A stretch of DNA of 19,646 nt, taken from the NCBI GenBank assembly GCA_003444595.1, contig DLUO01000083.1, positions 1 through 19,646 on the forward strand, in the 5' to 3' direction. The stretch is from Bacillota bacterium (GTDB taxonomy: Bacteria; Bacillota; Dethiobacteria; DTU022; UBA8154). Position 1 is the stretch's first letter. Every line of letters starts with the position of its first letter. This document shows, one piece after another, positions 1 through 7,770 of the stretch. The notes under the pieces were generated by a model. That model was given only the letters and a program-made list of their open reading frames with translations, made no database searches and was not told the DNA's origin. A program made the translations under genes and the position numbers.

Positions 1-158
1 CCATCGGGGGAGCGGGAGTTTTCGATGCTGTAGTTATAGCCGGCTTAATCGCTCTCGGATTGGCTGAATTAGTGGGGGAAACGGCAGAAAAAATAAGTCT
101 TGGATTAAAGGAAACAGATAAAAAAGACGAGGGCGGGGAAAACCATAACGAGGAGTAG
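1..158 (+). CDS. DUF1614-like membrane protein, C-terminal fragment
   Basis: Open frame entering from the left edge (codons from base 3) and ending at TAG 156-158. About 51 residues are visible. They start with a glycine-rich hydrophobic stretch (IGGAGVFDAVVIAGLIALGL) and end in a charged, probably cytoplasmic tail rich in Lys, Asp and Glu. The GGAG-FD motif before a last membrane helix is what I recall from the end of DUF1614 family proteins, which in spore-forming clostridia often sit just upstream of the SpoIIP/YIEGIA genes found here. The family call rests on this short motif and on gene order. The function of DUF1614 is unknown. The start lies outside the window. Confidence 0.55.
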   Translation, partial: IGGAGVFDAVVIAGLIALGLAELVGETAEKISLGLKETDKKDEGGENHNEE

Positions 159-210
159 AGCTATTTTCACTATTTCACAATTCTTACGGGCAGGTGTTAA
201 AATAGTTGCT

Positions 211-1383
211 ATGATAAGCGGGAAAAAAATGCTGTTATCTCTGGTTATTGTAATGATTTTGTTGCTCGGTAATACCTTGGGCGCATCCGCAGAAGATTAT
301 TTCGAGCTCAATGAATTGGATGAGCGCGTTGATGGATTTTATACTATGAAAGATATCAAGTCCGGGGAAACGATTATGCGTACAGCAAGAATTATTCATC
401 CAGGTGACGAGTACATTAACAGCGCGAATAAGCTCTATCGCGTGGAAAAGCTGGAAGGAGATATCGCCTGGGCAAATTTTATCGAAGATATCAAGCTTTT
501 GGAAATAAGCGCGGAAGAGGTTTTAAAATCCATTCCTATAAAAGGAGGAAGCGGAACCTTCCTTGAAGGAGAACCGCAGCAGCAAAGGAAACCTTTTTTA
601 GTAGGTGTGTATCACTCCCACGGAGCCGAATCATACGTGCCCTCGGACGGAGCGGAAAGCATTCCTCAGGGGGGCGGTATTCTGGAAGTGGGTAAAGCTT
701 TTACCGAAGCCCTGCGGGGAAAAGGGCTGCATGTAAAACATTCAGAGGATACCCATATTCCCCATGATGCCGGTGCTTACAACAGATCAAGGAGAACTGC
801 GGAAGAATTTTTAAACGAAGGGGTTAGCGCATTGTTTGATATCCACCGCGATGCTGTTCCGGCGGAGGAGTACATTGCAACTGTTGAGGGCCGGCCCACT
901 GTACAACTGCAGCTTGTTGTTGGCCGTCAAAACCAAAACATTCAGGCTAACAGGGATTTTGCCGAAGGCCTTAAAAATATCACCGACGAGCGCCATCCCG
1001 GATTAATCAAAGGTATATTTATGGCCAGGGGTAATTACAATCAGGATATGCTGCCCCTGGCCATGCTGGTAGAGGTGGGAAGCCACGAAAATACCAGGGA
1101 AGGTGCGGAGAGATCGATAGCCCTCTTTAGTGATTCGGTCGCCGCCTATTTCCTGGGGAGAGAAGGAGACCAGGCGCGGGAAGGGGTCGGAGCGACAGCT
1201 TTAAAAAGCGTTCTCTGGTTGCTCTTGCTCGCAGGCGTGGCGCTGGGTGTTTACATGTTAATCAGCACACGAAATATGGAAGAACTGCGCTCCAAATTTA
1301 GAGGTTTCTTTAAAAAAGAATTTGCTGAATTAGGGGGAAGAAAAAAAGATGGTAAAGATGGGGAAGAGGAGGCGGGTGAGTGA
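211..1383 (+). CDS. spoIIP: SpoIIP-like N-acetylmuramoyl-L-alanine amidase, membrane anchored
   Basis: 390 residues. An N-terminal hydrophobic segment (about residues 8-26) acts as signal or anchor. The amidase domain (about 128-315) shows the SpoIIP signature: YHSHGAESY with His135, His137 and Glu140, the NRSR motif at 191-194, FDIHRD with His212, and VEVGSHEN with Glu288. These are the expected zinc-ligand and catalytic positions. In the family this enzyme cleaves stem peptides from septal peptidoglycan during engulfment. Unusually, a second hydrophobic helix (about 333-352) and a charged tail follow the catalytic domain, so the enzyme may be tethered at both ends. There is no good ribosome binding site before the ATG at 211. 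The ATG at 229 (residue 7) is an alternative start. The gene lies in a train with YIEGIA, so it may be a paralogue of the standard spoIIP rather than the only copy. Confidence 0.88.
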   Translation: MISGKKMLLSLVIVMILLLGNTLGASAEDYFELNELDERVDGFYTMKDIKSGETIMRTARIIHPGDEYINSANKLYRVEKLEGDIAWANFIEDIKLLEISAEEVLKSIPIKGGSGTFLEGEPQQQRKPFLVGVYHSHGAESYVPSDGAESIPQGGGILEVGKAFTEALRGKGLHVKHSEDTHIPHDAGAYNRSRRTAEEFLNEGVSALFDIHRDAVPAEEYIATVEGRPTVQLQLVVGRQNQNIQANRDFAEGLKNITDERHPGLIKGIFMARGNYNQDMLPLAMLVEVGSHENTREGAERSIALFSDSVAAYFLGREGDQAREGVGATALKSVLWLLLLAGVALGVYMLISTRNMEELRSKFRGFFKKEFAELGGRKKDGKDGEEEAGE

Positions 1384-1465
1384 TCGGATGAGTGATCTAC
1401 AAGGAAAAAGGTCCACACAACGGCACTTGACTGAGGCAAGCAGGCGGATGAAAAAAGCTTTTTGA
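1376..1465 (+). CDS. Possible small basic protein overlapping the end of spoIIP
   Basis: A frame of 29 codons starts at GTG 1376, overlaps the last 8 bases of the amidase gene and ends at TGA 1463-1465, just before the YIEGIA ribosome binding site. An in-frame ATG lies at 1388. An AGGAGG (1367-1372) stands only 3 bases before the GTG, which is short but would suit translational coupling. The peptide is hydrophilic and basic in its second half (RRMKKAF end). I recognise no family. It may be chance, since the gap is only 106 bases. Confidence 0.22.
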   Translation: MSDRMSDLQGKRSTQRHLTEASRRMKKAF

Positions 1466-1489
1466 AGATTCGCTGCTATAAGGGAGGGA

Positions 1490-2389
1490 ATGATGTTGGG
1501 TGCTCCTTTTTTCCAGGCAATGTTGACCGGAATAGTAACCGGTGTGCTCATTCGTTACTCTATGCTCAAAAGAGACTACCGCCAGTACCCGAGCTACCCG
1601 CACGGTACAACCATACACCTTGCCATGGCTTTCATAGCAGCCGTTATCGGCTCGGTGGCCATACCTGCCCTGGCGGAAAAAGAGTTCACGGCAGTTACTT
1701 TTTTGGCCCTGGCTGCTGCTCAATTTAGAGAAGTGCGCGGCATGGAAAGGATAATGTTAAGGAACCTGGATCGCTTAAATTTAGTTTCCAGAGGTATGGA
1801 GTATATTGAAGGGATTGCCAGGGTTTTTGAGGCCAGGAATTATCTTGTTATGCTTACCTCTCTGCTGGTAGGAGGGGCAACATACTGGGGCAATATATTC
1901 TATGGTCTGTTGGTCGCTTTTATTGCTTATTTAATTACCGGAAAGCTAAAGGGAGGCAAGAATATCGGGGAGATTGCCCGCGTCCGGGAGGGGAAGATTA
2001 GCTTTAAGGGTCCCAACCTATTTGTGGACGACATACATTTCATGAACTTGGGGACAGACAATATAAAAAATAAATATCTGCAGAGGGGTCTGGGGGTAAT
2101 AATAGAACCTTTTGATGACAATGCCCGGGCGACGCTGGCCAATGTAGGCCAGCGTATGGCTATTGCCCATGATGCGGCAGCTTTACTGGGACTATACAAG
2201 GATGTGGATACAGCCGAGTTTACACCTCTTTTGCGCAGGGATCTGGATACCGGCAGGGTAGGGATGGTTATTGTCCCTATTGAGAAAGATATCGAGTTAT
2301 TAATAGAAGCCATAAAAAAGGTGCCTGTACTGGAAAGCGCCTATCGTTCCCCATTAAAAACTATAATAGGGCGCAAGGCATCCGATTAG
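1490..2389 (+). CDS. YIEGIA family membrane protein
   Basis: 299 residues. The family-naming hexapeptide YIEGIA is at residues 105-110, inside the longer conserved run around RGMEYIEGIARVFEARNY. The N-terminal half carries hydrophobic helices (about 8-22, 42-62, 66-78 and 118-148). The C-terminal half (about 155-299) is soluble and mixed alpha/beta. The family is found in spore-forming clostridia and has no established biochemical role. A strong AGGGAGGG at 1481-1488 precedes two adjacent ATGs at 1490 and 1493. The second has the better spacing (4 bases against 1), so the real start is probably 1493. It is followed after 27 bases by its predicted partner protein. Confidence 0.85.
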   Translation: MMLGAPFFQAMLTGIVTGVLIRYSMLKRDYRQYPSYPHGTTIHLAMAFIAAVIGSVAIPALAEKEFTAVTFLALAAAQFREVRGMERIMLRNLDRLNLVSRGMEYIEGIARVFEARNYLVMLTSLLVGGATYWGNIFYGLLVAFIAYLITGKLKGGKNIGEIARVREGKISFKGPNLFVDDIHFMNLGTDNIKNKYLQRGLGVIIEPFDDNARATLANVGQRMAIAHDAAALLGLYKDVDTAEFTPLLRRDLDTGRVGMVIVPIEKDIELLIEAIKKVPVLESAYRSPLKTIIGRKASD

Positions 2390-2416
2390 TATAATTGAAA
2401 CAGGAGAACTATAAAA

Positions 2417-2605
2417 ATGGAGTTGAACAAGTTCATTTTAGCGGTTATCGCTCTGAAGCCAGAAAAAGTAGGTGGGTGCGGAGCACCCATTTTTTATGCC
2501 GAAAATAAGGAGGAACAGGATAAAATCGCCACTACCCTGGCAAGAATAACCGAGGGGGTAGTACACGACCTTGAAAACGGAATTTATATCATTGTAAAGC
2601 ATTAA
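2417..2605 (+). CDS. Small YIEGIA-associated protein (capping complex subunit for YIEGIA)
   Basis: 62 residues, soluble, with a conserved GGCGAPIFYA stretch (about residues 19-28). Its size and position directly after YIEGIA match the family that annotation pipelines call capping complex subunit for YIEGIA. I recall that name from other clostridia and know of no experimental function. AGGAGA at 2402-2407 lies 9 bases before the ATG. It shares a transcription unit with YIEGIA (27-base gap) and with the DUF3189 gene, whose ribosome binding site overlaps this stop codon. Confidence 0.75.
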   Translation: MELNKFILAVIALKPEKVGGCGAPIFYAENKEEQDKIATTLARITEGVVHDLENGIYIIVKH

Positions 2606-2614
2606 GGAGCCTTT

Positions 2615-3076
2615 ATGAAAATTATCTACCATTGTTACGGAGGGACGCATTCTTCCGTCCTGGCGGCTGCCCTTCACCTGGGAATATTTAATTCTCATAA
2701 ATTTCCCCGGTTCAAGGAACTCCTGTCCTGCCCTTATTTTGACAAAGTAAAAAATAGCGAACTGGGAAAGATTTTTTTTATGGGGAAAGATGAAAGGGGT
2801 AACGAGGTATATGTAATGGGATGCAGGAATGCCGGCTCTCTTGTGGAGAGAGCACTCCGGGAATTCAGCAGGATTATGAATATTAACCATGAGGAAGTTA
2901 TCTTTGTCGGCACAATGCCCTGCCTTAACATATTATTAAAACTGGGCGGTTTTTTATCCAGGAGCTTCAATCTGGTTACCCTGGGAAGATTGTTATTGTA
3001 TCCCGGGTGCATGCTCGCCTACAGAAAGATCGCTAAAGTCGTGGAGGAGGTAAAGAGCAGGAGTTGTTACTGTTAG
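2615..3076 (+). CDS. DUF3189 family protein
   Basis: 153 residues. It opens with MKIIYHCYGGTHSSVLAAA, the typical DUF3189 start: a short beta strand followed by a Cys/His/Gly-Thr-His loop that resembles a nucleotide or phosphate binding turn. It also has an ammonia/kinase-like GNEVYVMGCRN segment near 69-79. No function is established for the family, which co-occurs with YIEGIA in spore formers. AAGGAG (2604-2609) overlaps the preceding stop codon, so translation is probably coupled. The protein is soluble apart from moderately hydrophobic C-terminal helices. No clear terminator follows. A new promoter begins 78 bases downstream. Confidence 0.8.
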   Translation: MKIIYHCYGGTHSSVLAAALHLGIFNSHKFPRFKELLSCPYFDKVKNSELGKIFFMGKDERGNEVYVMGCRNAGSLVERALREFSRIMNINHEEVIFVGTMPCLNILLKLGGFLSRSFNLVTLGRLLLYPGCMLAYRKIAKVVEEVKSRSCYC

Positions 3077-3153
3077 CAAGATAGTAATATCACATAATAT
3101 CACGTTTACTTATACCTTTATTATGCATAGCCTCTACCCTATTTTTCACTGTC

Positions 3154-3182
3154 TTGACAGAAAGCAAAGGAAATAGGATAAT
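3154..3182 (+). promoter_or_regulatory. Sigma-A promoter for the DUF512-der-plsY-gpsA unit
   Basis: TTGACA (3154-3159) and GATAAT (3177-3182) are separated by 17 bases, a near-perfect housekeeping promoter. The TTG start of the DUF512 gene follows at 3224. It shows that the downstream genes can be expressed apart from the sporulation-linked genes upstream. Confidence 0.8.
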
Positions 3183-3223
3183 GATTGTAATTATGCGGGT
3201 ATGTAATCGCAGGGGTTGGTATC

Positions 3224-4585
3224 TTGGCTGGATACAAAATAAGTAGAAATCACAAACCCTGTATAAAAACGCGCGGGCCAAGAGGTTTTGCTATTTCCGG
3301 GGTAAAAGAAGCATCACCGGCTGCTCTGGCCGGAATCAAAAGAGGCGAGTACCTCTATAAAATAAACAATTCTCTTTTTCATGACATTCTTGACTACCAG
3401 TACCTTTGTTCCGGTTCCAGCCTCTTACTGACACTATATAACAAAAAGGGACAGCGTAGAAGGATTAATATTGACAAGCAATATGACGAAGATTTGGGTC
3501 TGGAATTTTTTTCACCCACGGTGGGGCCTGTACGGCACTGTCGCAATCATTGTGTATTTTGCTTTGTAGATCAACAGCCTACAGGTATGCGTCTTTCTCT
3601 GTACGAAAAGGATGATGATTACCGGCTTTCGTTTTTTTATGGCAATTATATTACCCTAACTAATCTGGGCGAACTGGACATTAAAAGGATTGTGCGCAGG
3701 GGGATCTCTCCCCTTTATGTTTCCATACATGCTACTGAGCCCGATATCAGGCGGAAAATGATGGGCAACGCTGCCGCCGGGAACATCCTGCAGCAGCTGA
3801 AAGAACTGGTCCGCGGAGGTATAGAACTTCACGGGCAGGTAGTAGTATGTCCGGGTCTGAACGAGGGGGCTGTTCTTAAAAAAACGGTGGAGGATCTATC
3901 CTTTTTTTACCCCGGCTTAAAAACAGTGGCGCTTGTGCCTGTAGGTTTAACCAGGTACCGCCGGCGCCTTGCCCCGCTTAGCAGCTTCTCATCCCTTCAG
4001 GCCTGCCGTATAGTTGAAGAGTATTCGGCTATGCAGAAGCGTTTTCAGGAAAAGTTGGGTGCTCCGTTTATTTACCTTGCCGACGAATTCTATCTTCTCG
4101 CCGGGAAACCTTTACCTCCGCATGAACATTACGGGGCGTACCAGCAGCTAGAAAATGGGGTGGGATTAGGGAGACTATTTCTGAATGAGCTTGAAATATG
4201 GAAAAAGGAAACGCCGGCATCTTTGCCTCGAAAAATGGAAATCTCCCTGGTCACCGGTCAATCCGGAGAGGTTTTTTTAAATAAGTTTATTAAGGAACTG
4301 GATAAAATAAAAGGTTTAAGGGCGTACCTTTATGTTATCCCCAATAGCTTTTGGGGCGGTAACGTTACAGTTGCGGGGCTGCTTACCGGTAGTGATCTGC
4401 TGAAAAGCCTGAGAGGGAAAAACCTGGGGGATGTCCTGTTTATCCCCTCGGTTATGCTTAAAGAAAGCTCTACACTTTTTTTGGACAATATGTCTCTTGA
4501 TTTTCTGTCAGCCGGACTTAAAGTGCGGATTGTGCCTGTCAAAGGCCTTGTGGGAATCAAGCACTATCTCTGGCCTGCCGAGTAA
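3224..4585 (+). CDS. DUF512 family PDZ / radical-SAM-like Fe-S protein
   Basis: 453 residues. A PDZ-like domain sits at about 22-85 (FAISGVKEASPAALAGIKRG). It is followed by a CX3CX2C cluster motif at Cys106, Cys110 and Cys113 (CRNHCVFCFVDQ). The DUF512 core then shows HATEPDIRRKMMGN and the ALVPVGLTRYR signature. Cys spacing and fold suggest a radical-SAM-like [4Fe-4S] protein, but the reaction is unknown. The gene very often stands directly before der, as here, which hints at a role near translation or ribosome assembly. That is inference only. The start is TTG with an AGGGG-type binding site 6-7 bases upstream. It ends 22 bases before the der start. Confidence 0.88.
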   Translation: MAGYKISRNHKPCIKTRGPRGFAISGVKEASPAALAGIKRGEYLYKINNSLFHDILDYQYLCSGSSLLLTLYNKKGQRRRINIDKQYDEDLGLEFFSPTVGPVRHCRNHCVFCFVDQQPTGMRLSLYEKDDDYRLSFFYGNYITLTNLGELDIKRIVRRGISPLYVSIHATEPDIRRKMMGNAAAGNILQQLKELVRGGIELHGQVVVCPGLNEGAVLKKTVEDLSFFYPGLKTVALVPVGLTRYRRRLAPLSSFSSLQACRIVEEYSAMQKRFQEKLGAPFIYLADEFYLLAGKPLPPHEHYGAYQQLENGVGLGRLFLNELEIWKKETPASLPRKMEISLVTGQSGEVFLNKFIKELDKIKGLRAYLYVIPNSFWGGNVTVAGLLTGSDLLKSLRGKNLGDVLFIPSVMLKESSTLFLDNMSLDFLSAGLKVRIVPVKGLVGIKHYLWPAE

Positions 4586-4595
4586 ACAAACAAAG

Positions 4596-4602
4596 GGAGA
4601 GG
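4596..4602 (+). promoter_or_regulatory. Ribosome binding site fixing the der start
   Basis: GGAGAGG lies 5 bases before TTG 4608. The same reading frame stays open upstream to an ATG at 4431, inside the DUF512 gene, but the residues encoded there do not resemble Der. The site therefore sets the start at 4608. Confidence 0.7.
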
Positions 4603-4607
4603 TGCTT

Positions 4608-5924
4608 TTGTCTACACCGTTTGTTGCCCTGATTGGGCGCCCCAATGTAGGAAAATCAACTCTTTTTAACCGCCTGGTAGGGGGCAGAAAAGCGATAGAA
4701 GAGAAGGTCCCGGGGGTAACCAGGGATCGTTTGTATGGACGAACCAGCTGGTTAAACAGGGATTTTTTTGTAGTAGATACAGGAGGCCTGACTCTTTCAG
4801 CTAAAGAAGAAATGGAGATCATGGTCAGGCGGCAGGTGCAGTTGGCCATGGAAGAGGCTACGGTTATTGTTTTCCTTGTAGATGGACGTCAGGGTTTAAC
4901 CCCTATGGACGAAGAAATAGCCGGTATGTTACGGCGTCAGGGGAAGCCGGTCATTCTAACCGTCAATAAAATAGAGTCTGCCGTGCCAAACGTCGCCGAT
5001 TTTTACCGATTGGGGTTGGGTGAGCCCTTGCCCATTTCTGCTGCACACGGCTTAAATATTGGCGATTTTCTCGATAAAATAGTATCATTTTTCCCCTCTG
5101 TTGCGGATGAAAAGCAGGAGGAAGAGAAGGCGATAAGAATTGCGGTAGTAGGCCGCCCCAACGTGGGGAAATCTTCTTTTGTAAATGCTTTACTCGGAGA
5201 AGAACGAGTAATAGTGGACCATAAACCGGGAACAACAAGAGATGCTGTAGATACATTGCTGGAACGCGAGGGGAAAAAATATATATTTGTTGATACCGCA
5301 GGCATCCGTAAAAAAAGCAGGGTTTTGGAAAACGTCGAATATTATAGCGTCATACGGTCTTTAAAAGCAATAGACAGTGCAGATATTGCCTTGTTACTGC
5401 TGGAAGCCCGGGAGGGAGTAACCGAACAGGATAAAAAGATTGCCGGCTACATCCTGGAAAGCGGCAAAGCAATGGTTATCGCTTTGAATAAATGGGATCT
5501 GCTTAAACAGGCGCGCCGGGAAGGGCGGGTTTTAGAAATAGTGAATAATGCCAGGGATAATTTAAAATTTGTATCTTTTGCCCCGCTGGTATTTACATCT
5601 CTTTATGAGCCCCGCCGTTTAAAAAAGCTATTTGCCCTTTTTCAGACAGTGTATGAAAATTATTGCAGGAGAATACCGACTCCCTTGTTGAATAGACTTC
5701 TGGCTGACGCTCAGGGGGTAAATCCTTTACCTGCATTAAAAGGGAAAAAAGCCAAAATATATTACTGGACGCAATCCGCTACGAAACCGCCGGCCTTTGT
5801 TCTTTTTGCCAATAATTCATCATTGATACATTTTTCTTATTTAAGGTATTTGGAGAACCGCTTGCGGGAGGCCTTTGATTTTCAAGGAACTCCGATAAAA
5901 CTTCTGGTCAGATCCCGGTATTGA
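4608..5924 (+). CDS. der: Ribosome-assembly GTPase Der (EngA)
   Basis: 438 residues from TTG 4608, the usual Der length. There are two tandem GTPase domains and a C-terminal KH-like domain. Domain 1 has P-loop GRPNVGKS (10-17), G2 PGVTRD, G3 DTGG and G4 NKIE. Domain 2 has P-loop GRPNVGKS from residue 182, PGTTRD, DTAG and NKWD (294-297). Both P-loops and switch motifs are intact. In the family Der binds the 50S subunit and is essential for its maturation. G4 of domain 1 reads NKIE instead of NKxD, which is common in this family. It lies between the DUF512 gene and plsY in one operon, with a 16-base gap to plsY. Confidence 0.96.
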   Translation: MSTPFVALIGRPNVGKSTLFNRLVGGRKAIEEKVPGVTRDRLYGRTSWLNRDFFVVDTGGLTLSAKEEMEIMVRRQVQLAMEEATVIVFLVDGRQGLTPMDEEIAGMLRRQGKPVILTVNKIESAVPNVADFYRLGLGEPLPISAAHGLNIGDFLDKIVSFFPSVADEKQEEEKAIRIAVVGRPNVGKSSFVNALLGEERVIVDHKPGTTRDAVDTLLEREGKKYIFVDTAGIRKKSRVLENVEYYSVIRSLKAIDSADIALLLLEAREGVTEQDKKIAGYILESGKAMVIALNKWDLLKQARREGRVLEIVNNARDNLKFVSFAPLVFTSLYEPRRLKKLFALFQTVYENYCRRIPTPLLNRLLADAQGVNPLPALKGKKAKIYYWTQSATKPPAFVLFANNSSLIHFSYLRYLENRLREAFDFQGTPIKLLVRSRY

Positions 5925-5940
5925 GAAGGAGTGAAGCAAG

Positions 5941-6534
5941 TTGTCCGTTCTTCTGGTTTTATTTTCCTATCTGCTGGGTTCTGTTTCTTTTAGTTACTTT
6001 ATTTCCAAGAGAATAAAAGGGGTGGATATCCGTAAAGTTGGTAGCGGTAATGCAGGAGCTACCAACATCTCCAGGGTTTTAGGTTTGAAATTTGCCTTGC
6101 TGGTGCTGTTCCTGGATGCTTTAAAGGGGTTTGTTGTCGCTCTGCTGGCATCTTACCTCACCACGAATACCCCTCTTTTCCTCCTATGCTGCGGCGCTGT
6201 AATTATCGGGCATAATTGGCCTGTTTTCTTTGGTTTCAAAGGGGGGAGAGGCGTAGCGACGACACTGGGTGTTTTCCTGGTAATTGCACCGATACATACA
6301 CTAATAGTTCTTTCTTTCTTAATAATTATTATTGGGTTGACACGCTATGTTTCCCTTGGTTCCATAATTGGAGCCATATCTGCGCCTGTTGTTCTGCTGC
6401 TTTTGCGCTATCCGCTTCCTTATTTTATTTTTGGCATGGCAGTATGCCTGCTGCTTTTATGGAGACATGCTCCCAATATCAAGAGGCTTCTACAGGGGAA
6501 AGAATCCAAACTGGGCGAAAAGGTTAATATATAA
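5941..6534 (+). CDS. plsY: Glycerol-3-phosphate acyltransferase PlsY
   Basis: 197 residues, an integral membrane protein with about five hydrophobic helices. The PlsY signatures are present: GSGNAGATN (about 37-45), a GHNWPVFFGFKGGRGVAT stretch (about 90-107) and WRHAPNIKRLLQGKE near the end. The enzyme transfers acyl groups from acyl-phosphate to glycerol 3-phosphate, the first step of phosphatidic acid synthesis at the membrane. The start is TTG with AGAAGGAG 8-9 bases upstream. The next gene, gpsA, makes its substrate, so the pair is a coherent phospholipid module. Confidence 0.95.
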   Translation: MSVLLVLFSYLLGSVSFSYFISKRIKGVDIRKVGSGNAGATNISRVLGLKFALLVLFLDALKGFVVALLASYLTTNTPLFLLCCGAVIIGHNWPVFFGFKGGRGVATTLGVFLVIAPIHTLIVLSFLIIIIGLTRYVSLGSIIGAISAPVVLLLLRYPLPYFIFGMAVCLLLLWRHAPNIKRLLQGKESKLGEKVNI

Positions 6535-6551
6535 AAGAGAGGAAAAGACCG

Positions 6552-7568
6552 ATGGAGATTGGCGTTATCGGCGCAGGAAGCTGGGGGACTTCTCTGGCCA
6601 AGCTACTGGCGGAGAAGGGCTTTAAGGTCACTCTTTGGGTGAGAAGAGAAGAATTGCGGCGAAGTATTTCGCAAAATCATGAAAACACGGACTATCTACC
6701 GGGTGTTTTGTTGCCTGAGTCATTACAATTAACTTCTGAGCTGAGAAACGCTGTTCAGGGAAAGGAAATAATTGTTCTAGCCGTTCCCTCTCACGTTGTT
6801 GGGGAGGTAGTAGCGAGTATTAAATTTTTTTTAGAGCGCGGCACTATTATTGTCAATACGGCCAAGGGTCTTTCCGAGGGCTCTTTAATGCGAATGTCCG
6901 AGGTAATAAAGGACAGGCTCGGGCCGGATAGTTCCTGCAAGATTACCGTTTTATCCGGTCCCAACCATGCCGAAGAAGTAAGCCGCCTTGTTCCGACGGC
7001 AACGGTCGTCGCTTCCAGTGATGCGGCTGTGGCAGAAAAAGTTCAGGATATCTTTATCACCTCCTATTTTCGAGTTTATACAAATCCGGATGTAATCGGA
7101 GTAGAGCTCGGAGGCGCCCTTAAAAATGTCATCGCCCTGGCAGTCGGGGTATGTGAAGGTCTGAACTACGGAGACAATACTAAGGCGGCACTTTTAACAA
7201 GGGGACTGGCAGAAATTACGCGCCTGGGGGTCTGCCTGGGAGCCAAGCAGGGAACATTCAGTGGTTTAACAGGCTTGGGAGATCTTTTTGTAACATGTAA
7301 CAGCCCTCACAGCAGAAACCGCTATGTGGGAATAATGTTGGGCAAAGGTCATACCCTTGAAGAGATAACTTCCCAGATGAAGATGATTGCAGAGGGGATC
7401 AAGACAACAAGAGTTGCTTATGAGTTATCACTTCAGTATGATGTGAAGATGCCCATAACCAAAGAAGTATATAAAGTCCTGTTCCACAAAAAAAACCCAC
7501 GGGAAGCGGCTGCCAATCTTATACAGCGGCCAAGGACTCATGAAATGGAAGAAATAGTGTTCCAATAA
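6552..7568 (+). CDS. gpsA: NAD(P)-dependent glycerol-3-phosphate dehydrogenase
   Basis: 338 residues, the normal family length. The Rossmann motif is GAGSWG at 7-12. Further family blocks are the TAKGLSEGSL segment, the LSGPNHAEEV segment and GGALKNVIALAVG carrying the catalytic lysine region. A GDLFVTC motif and the NRYVG substrate region follow. The enzyme reduces dihydroxyacetone phosphate to sn-glycerol 3-phosphate for phospholipid synthesis in the cytoplasm. It lies 17 bases after plsY in the same operon, and a strong terminator follows at 7636. Confidence 0.95.
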   Translation: MEIGVIGAGSWGTSLAKLLAEKGFKVTLWVRREELRRSISQNHENTDYLPGVLLPESLQLTSELRNAVQGKEIIVLAVPSHVVGEVVASIKFFLERGTIIVNTAKGLSEGSLMRMSEVIKDRLGPDSSCKITVLSGPNHAEEVSRLVPTATVVASSDAAVAEKVQDIFITSYFRVYTNPDVIGVELGGALKNVIALAVGVCEGLNYGDNTKAALLTRGLAEITRLGVCLGAKQGTFSGLTGLGDLFVTCNSPHSRNRYVGIMLGKGHTLEEITSQMKMIAEGIKTTRVAYELSLQYDVKMPITKEVYKVLFHKKNPREAAANLIQRPRTHEMEEIVFQ

Positions 7569-7635
7569 AATAGGGTTCGCTTGTCCCATGGAAATATAGC
7601 AGCGCTTTGCTGTAGGCGGAAATCCGGCCTAATAT

Positions 7636-7674
7636 AAACCTGTTTGGTGGTAAAAAAACAAACAGGTTTTTCTT
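7636..7674 (+). terminator. Rho-independent terminator after gpsA
   Basis: A perfect 11-base-pair stem (AAACCTGTTTG at 7636-7646 with CAAACAGGTTT at 7659-7669), a 12-base loop and a T-rich tail. It separates the gpsA operon from spoIVA. Confidence 0.88.
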
Positions 7675-7683
7675 TATTTAATG

Positions 7684-7712
7684 TAATATTGTCCTTTTAT
7701 CTTCATATAAAT
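7684..7712 (+). promoter_or_regulatory. Sigma-E-like promoter of spoIVA
   Basis: TAATATT (7684-7690) fits the sigma-E -35 consensus KMATATT fully. CATATAAAT (7704-7712) resembles the -10 CATACANT. The spacer is 13 bases. In Bacillus spoIVA is transcribed by sigma-E in the mother cell, so motif and gene agree. No sigma-A promoter of comparable quality was found in this gap. Confidence 0.55.
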
Positions 7713-7770
7713 ATAACGTTAAAACATTTTTTGTTGTAACTTTGTCCGAAATTAAAGGAGGGGAGAAGTT

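Noticed and set aside
1397..2313. Minus-strand open frames across the YIEGIA gene (up to 128 codons)
   Set aside because: They mirror the codon structure of the plus-strand gene, lack ribosome binding sites and resemble no family.
4431..4607. Upstream extension of der to ATG 4431
   Set aside because: The extra 59 residues lie inside the DUF512 gene in another frame and do not resemble Der. A good binding site precedes TTG 4608.
6216..6625. Plus-strand open frames overlapping plsY and the start of gpsA
   Set aside because: They are alternative frames of two well-supported enzymes. Their Trp/Cys/Phe-rich products are typical of shadow frames.
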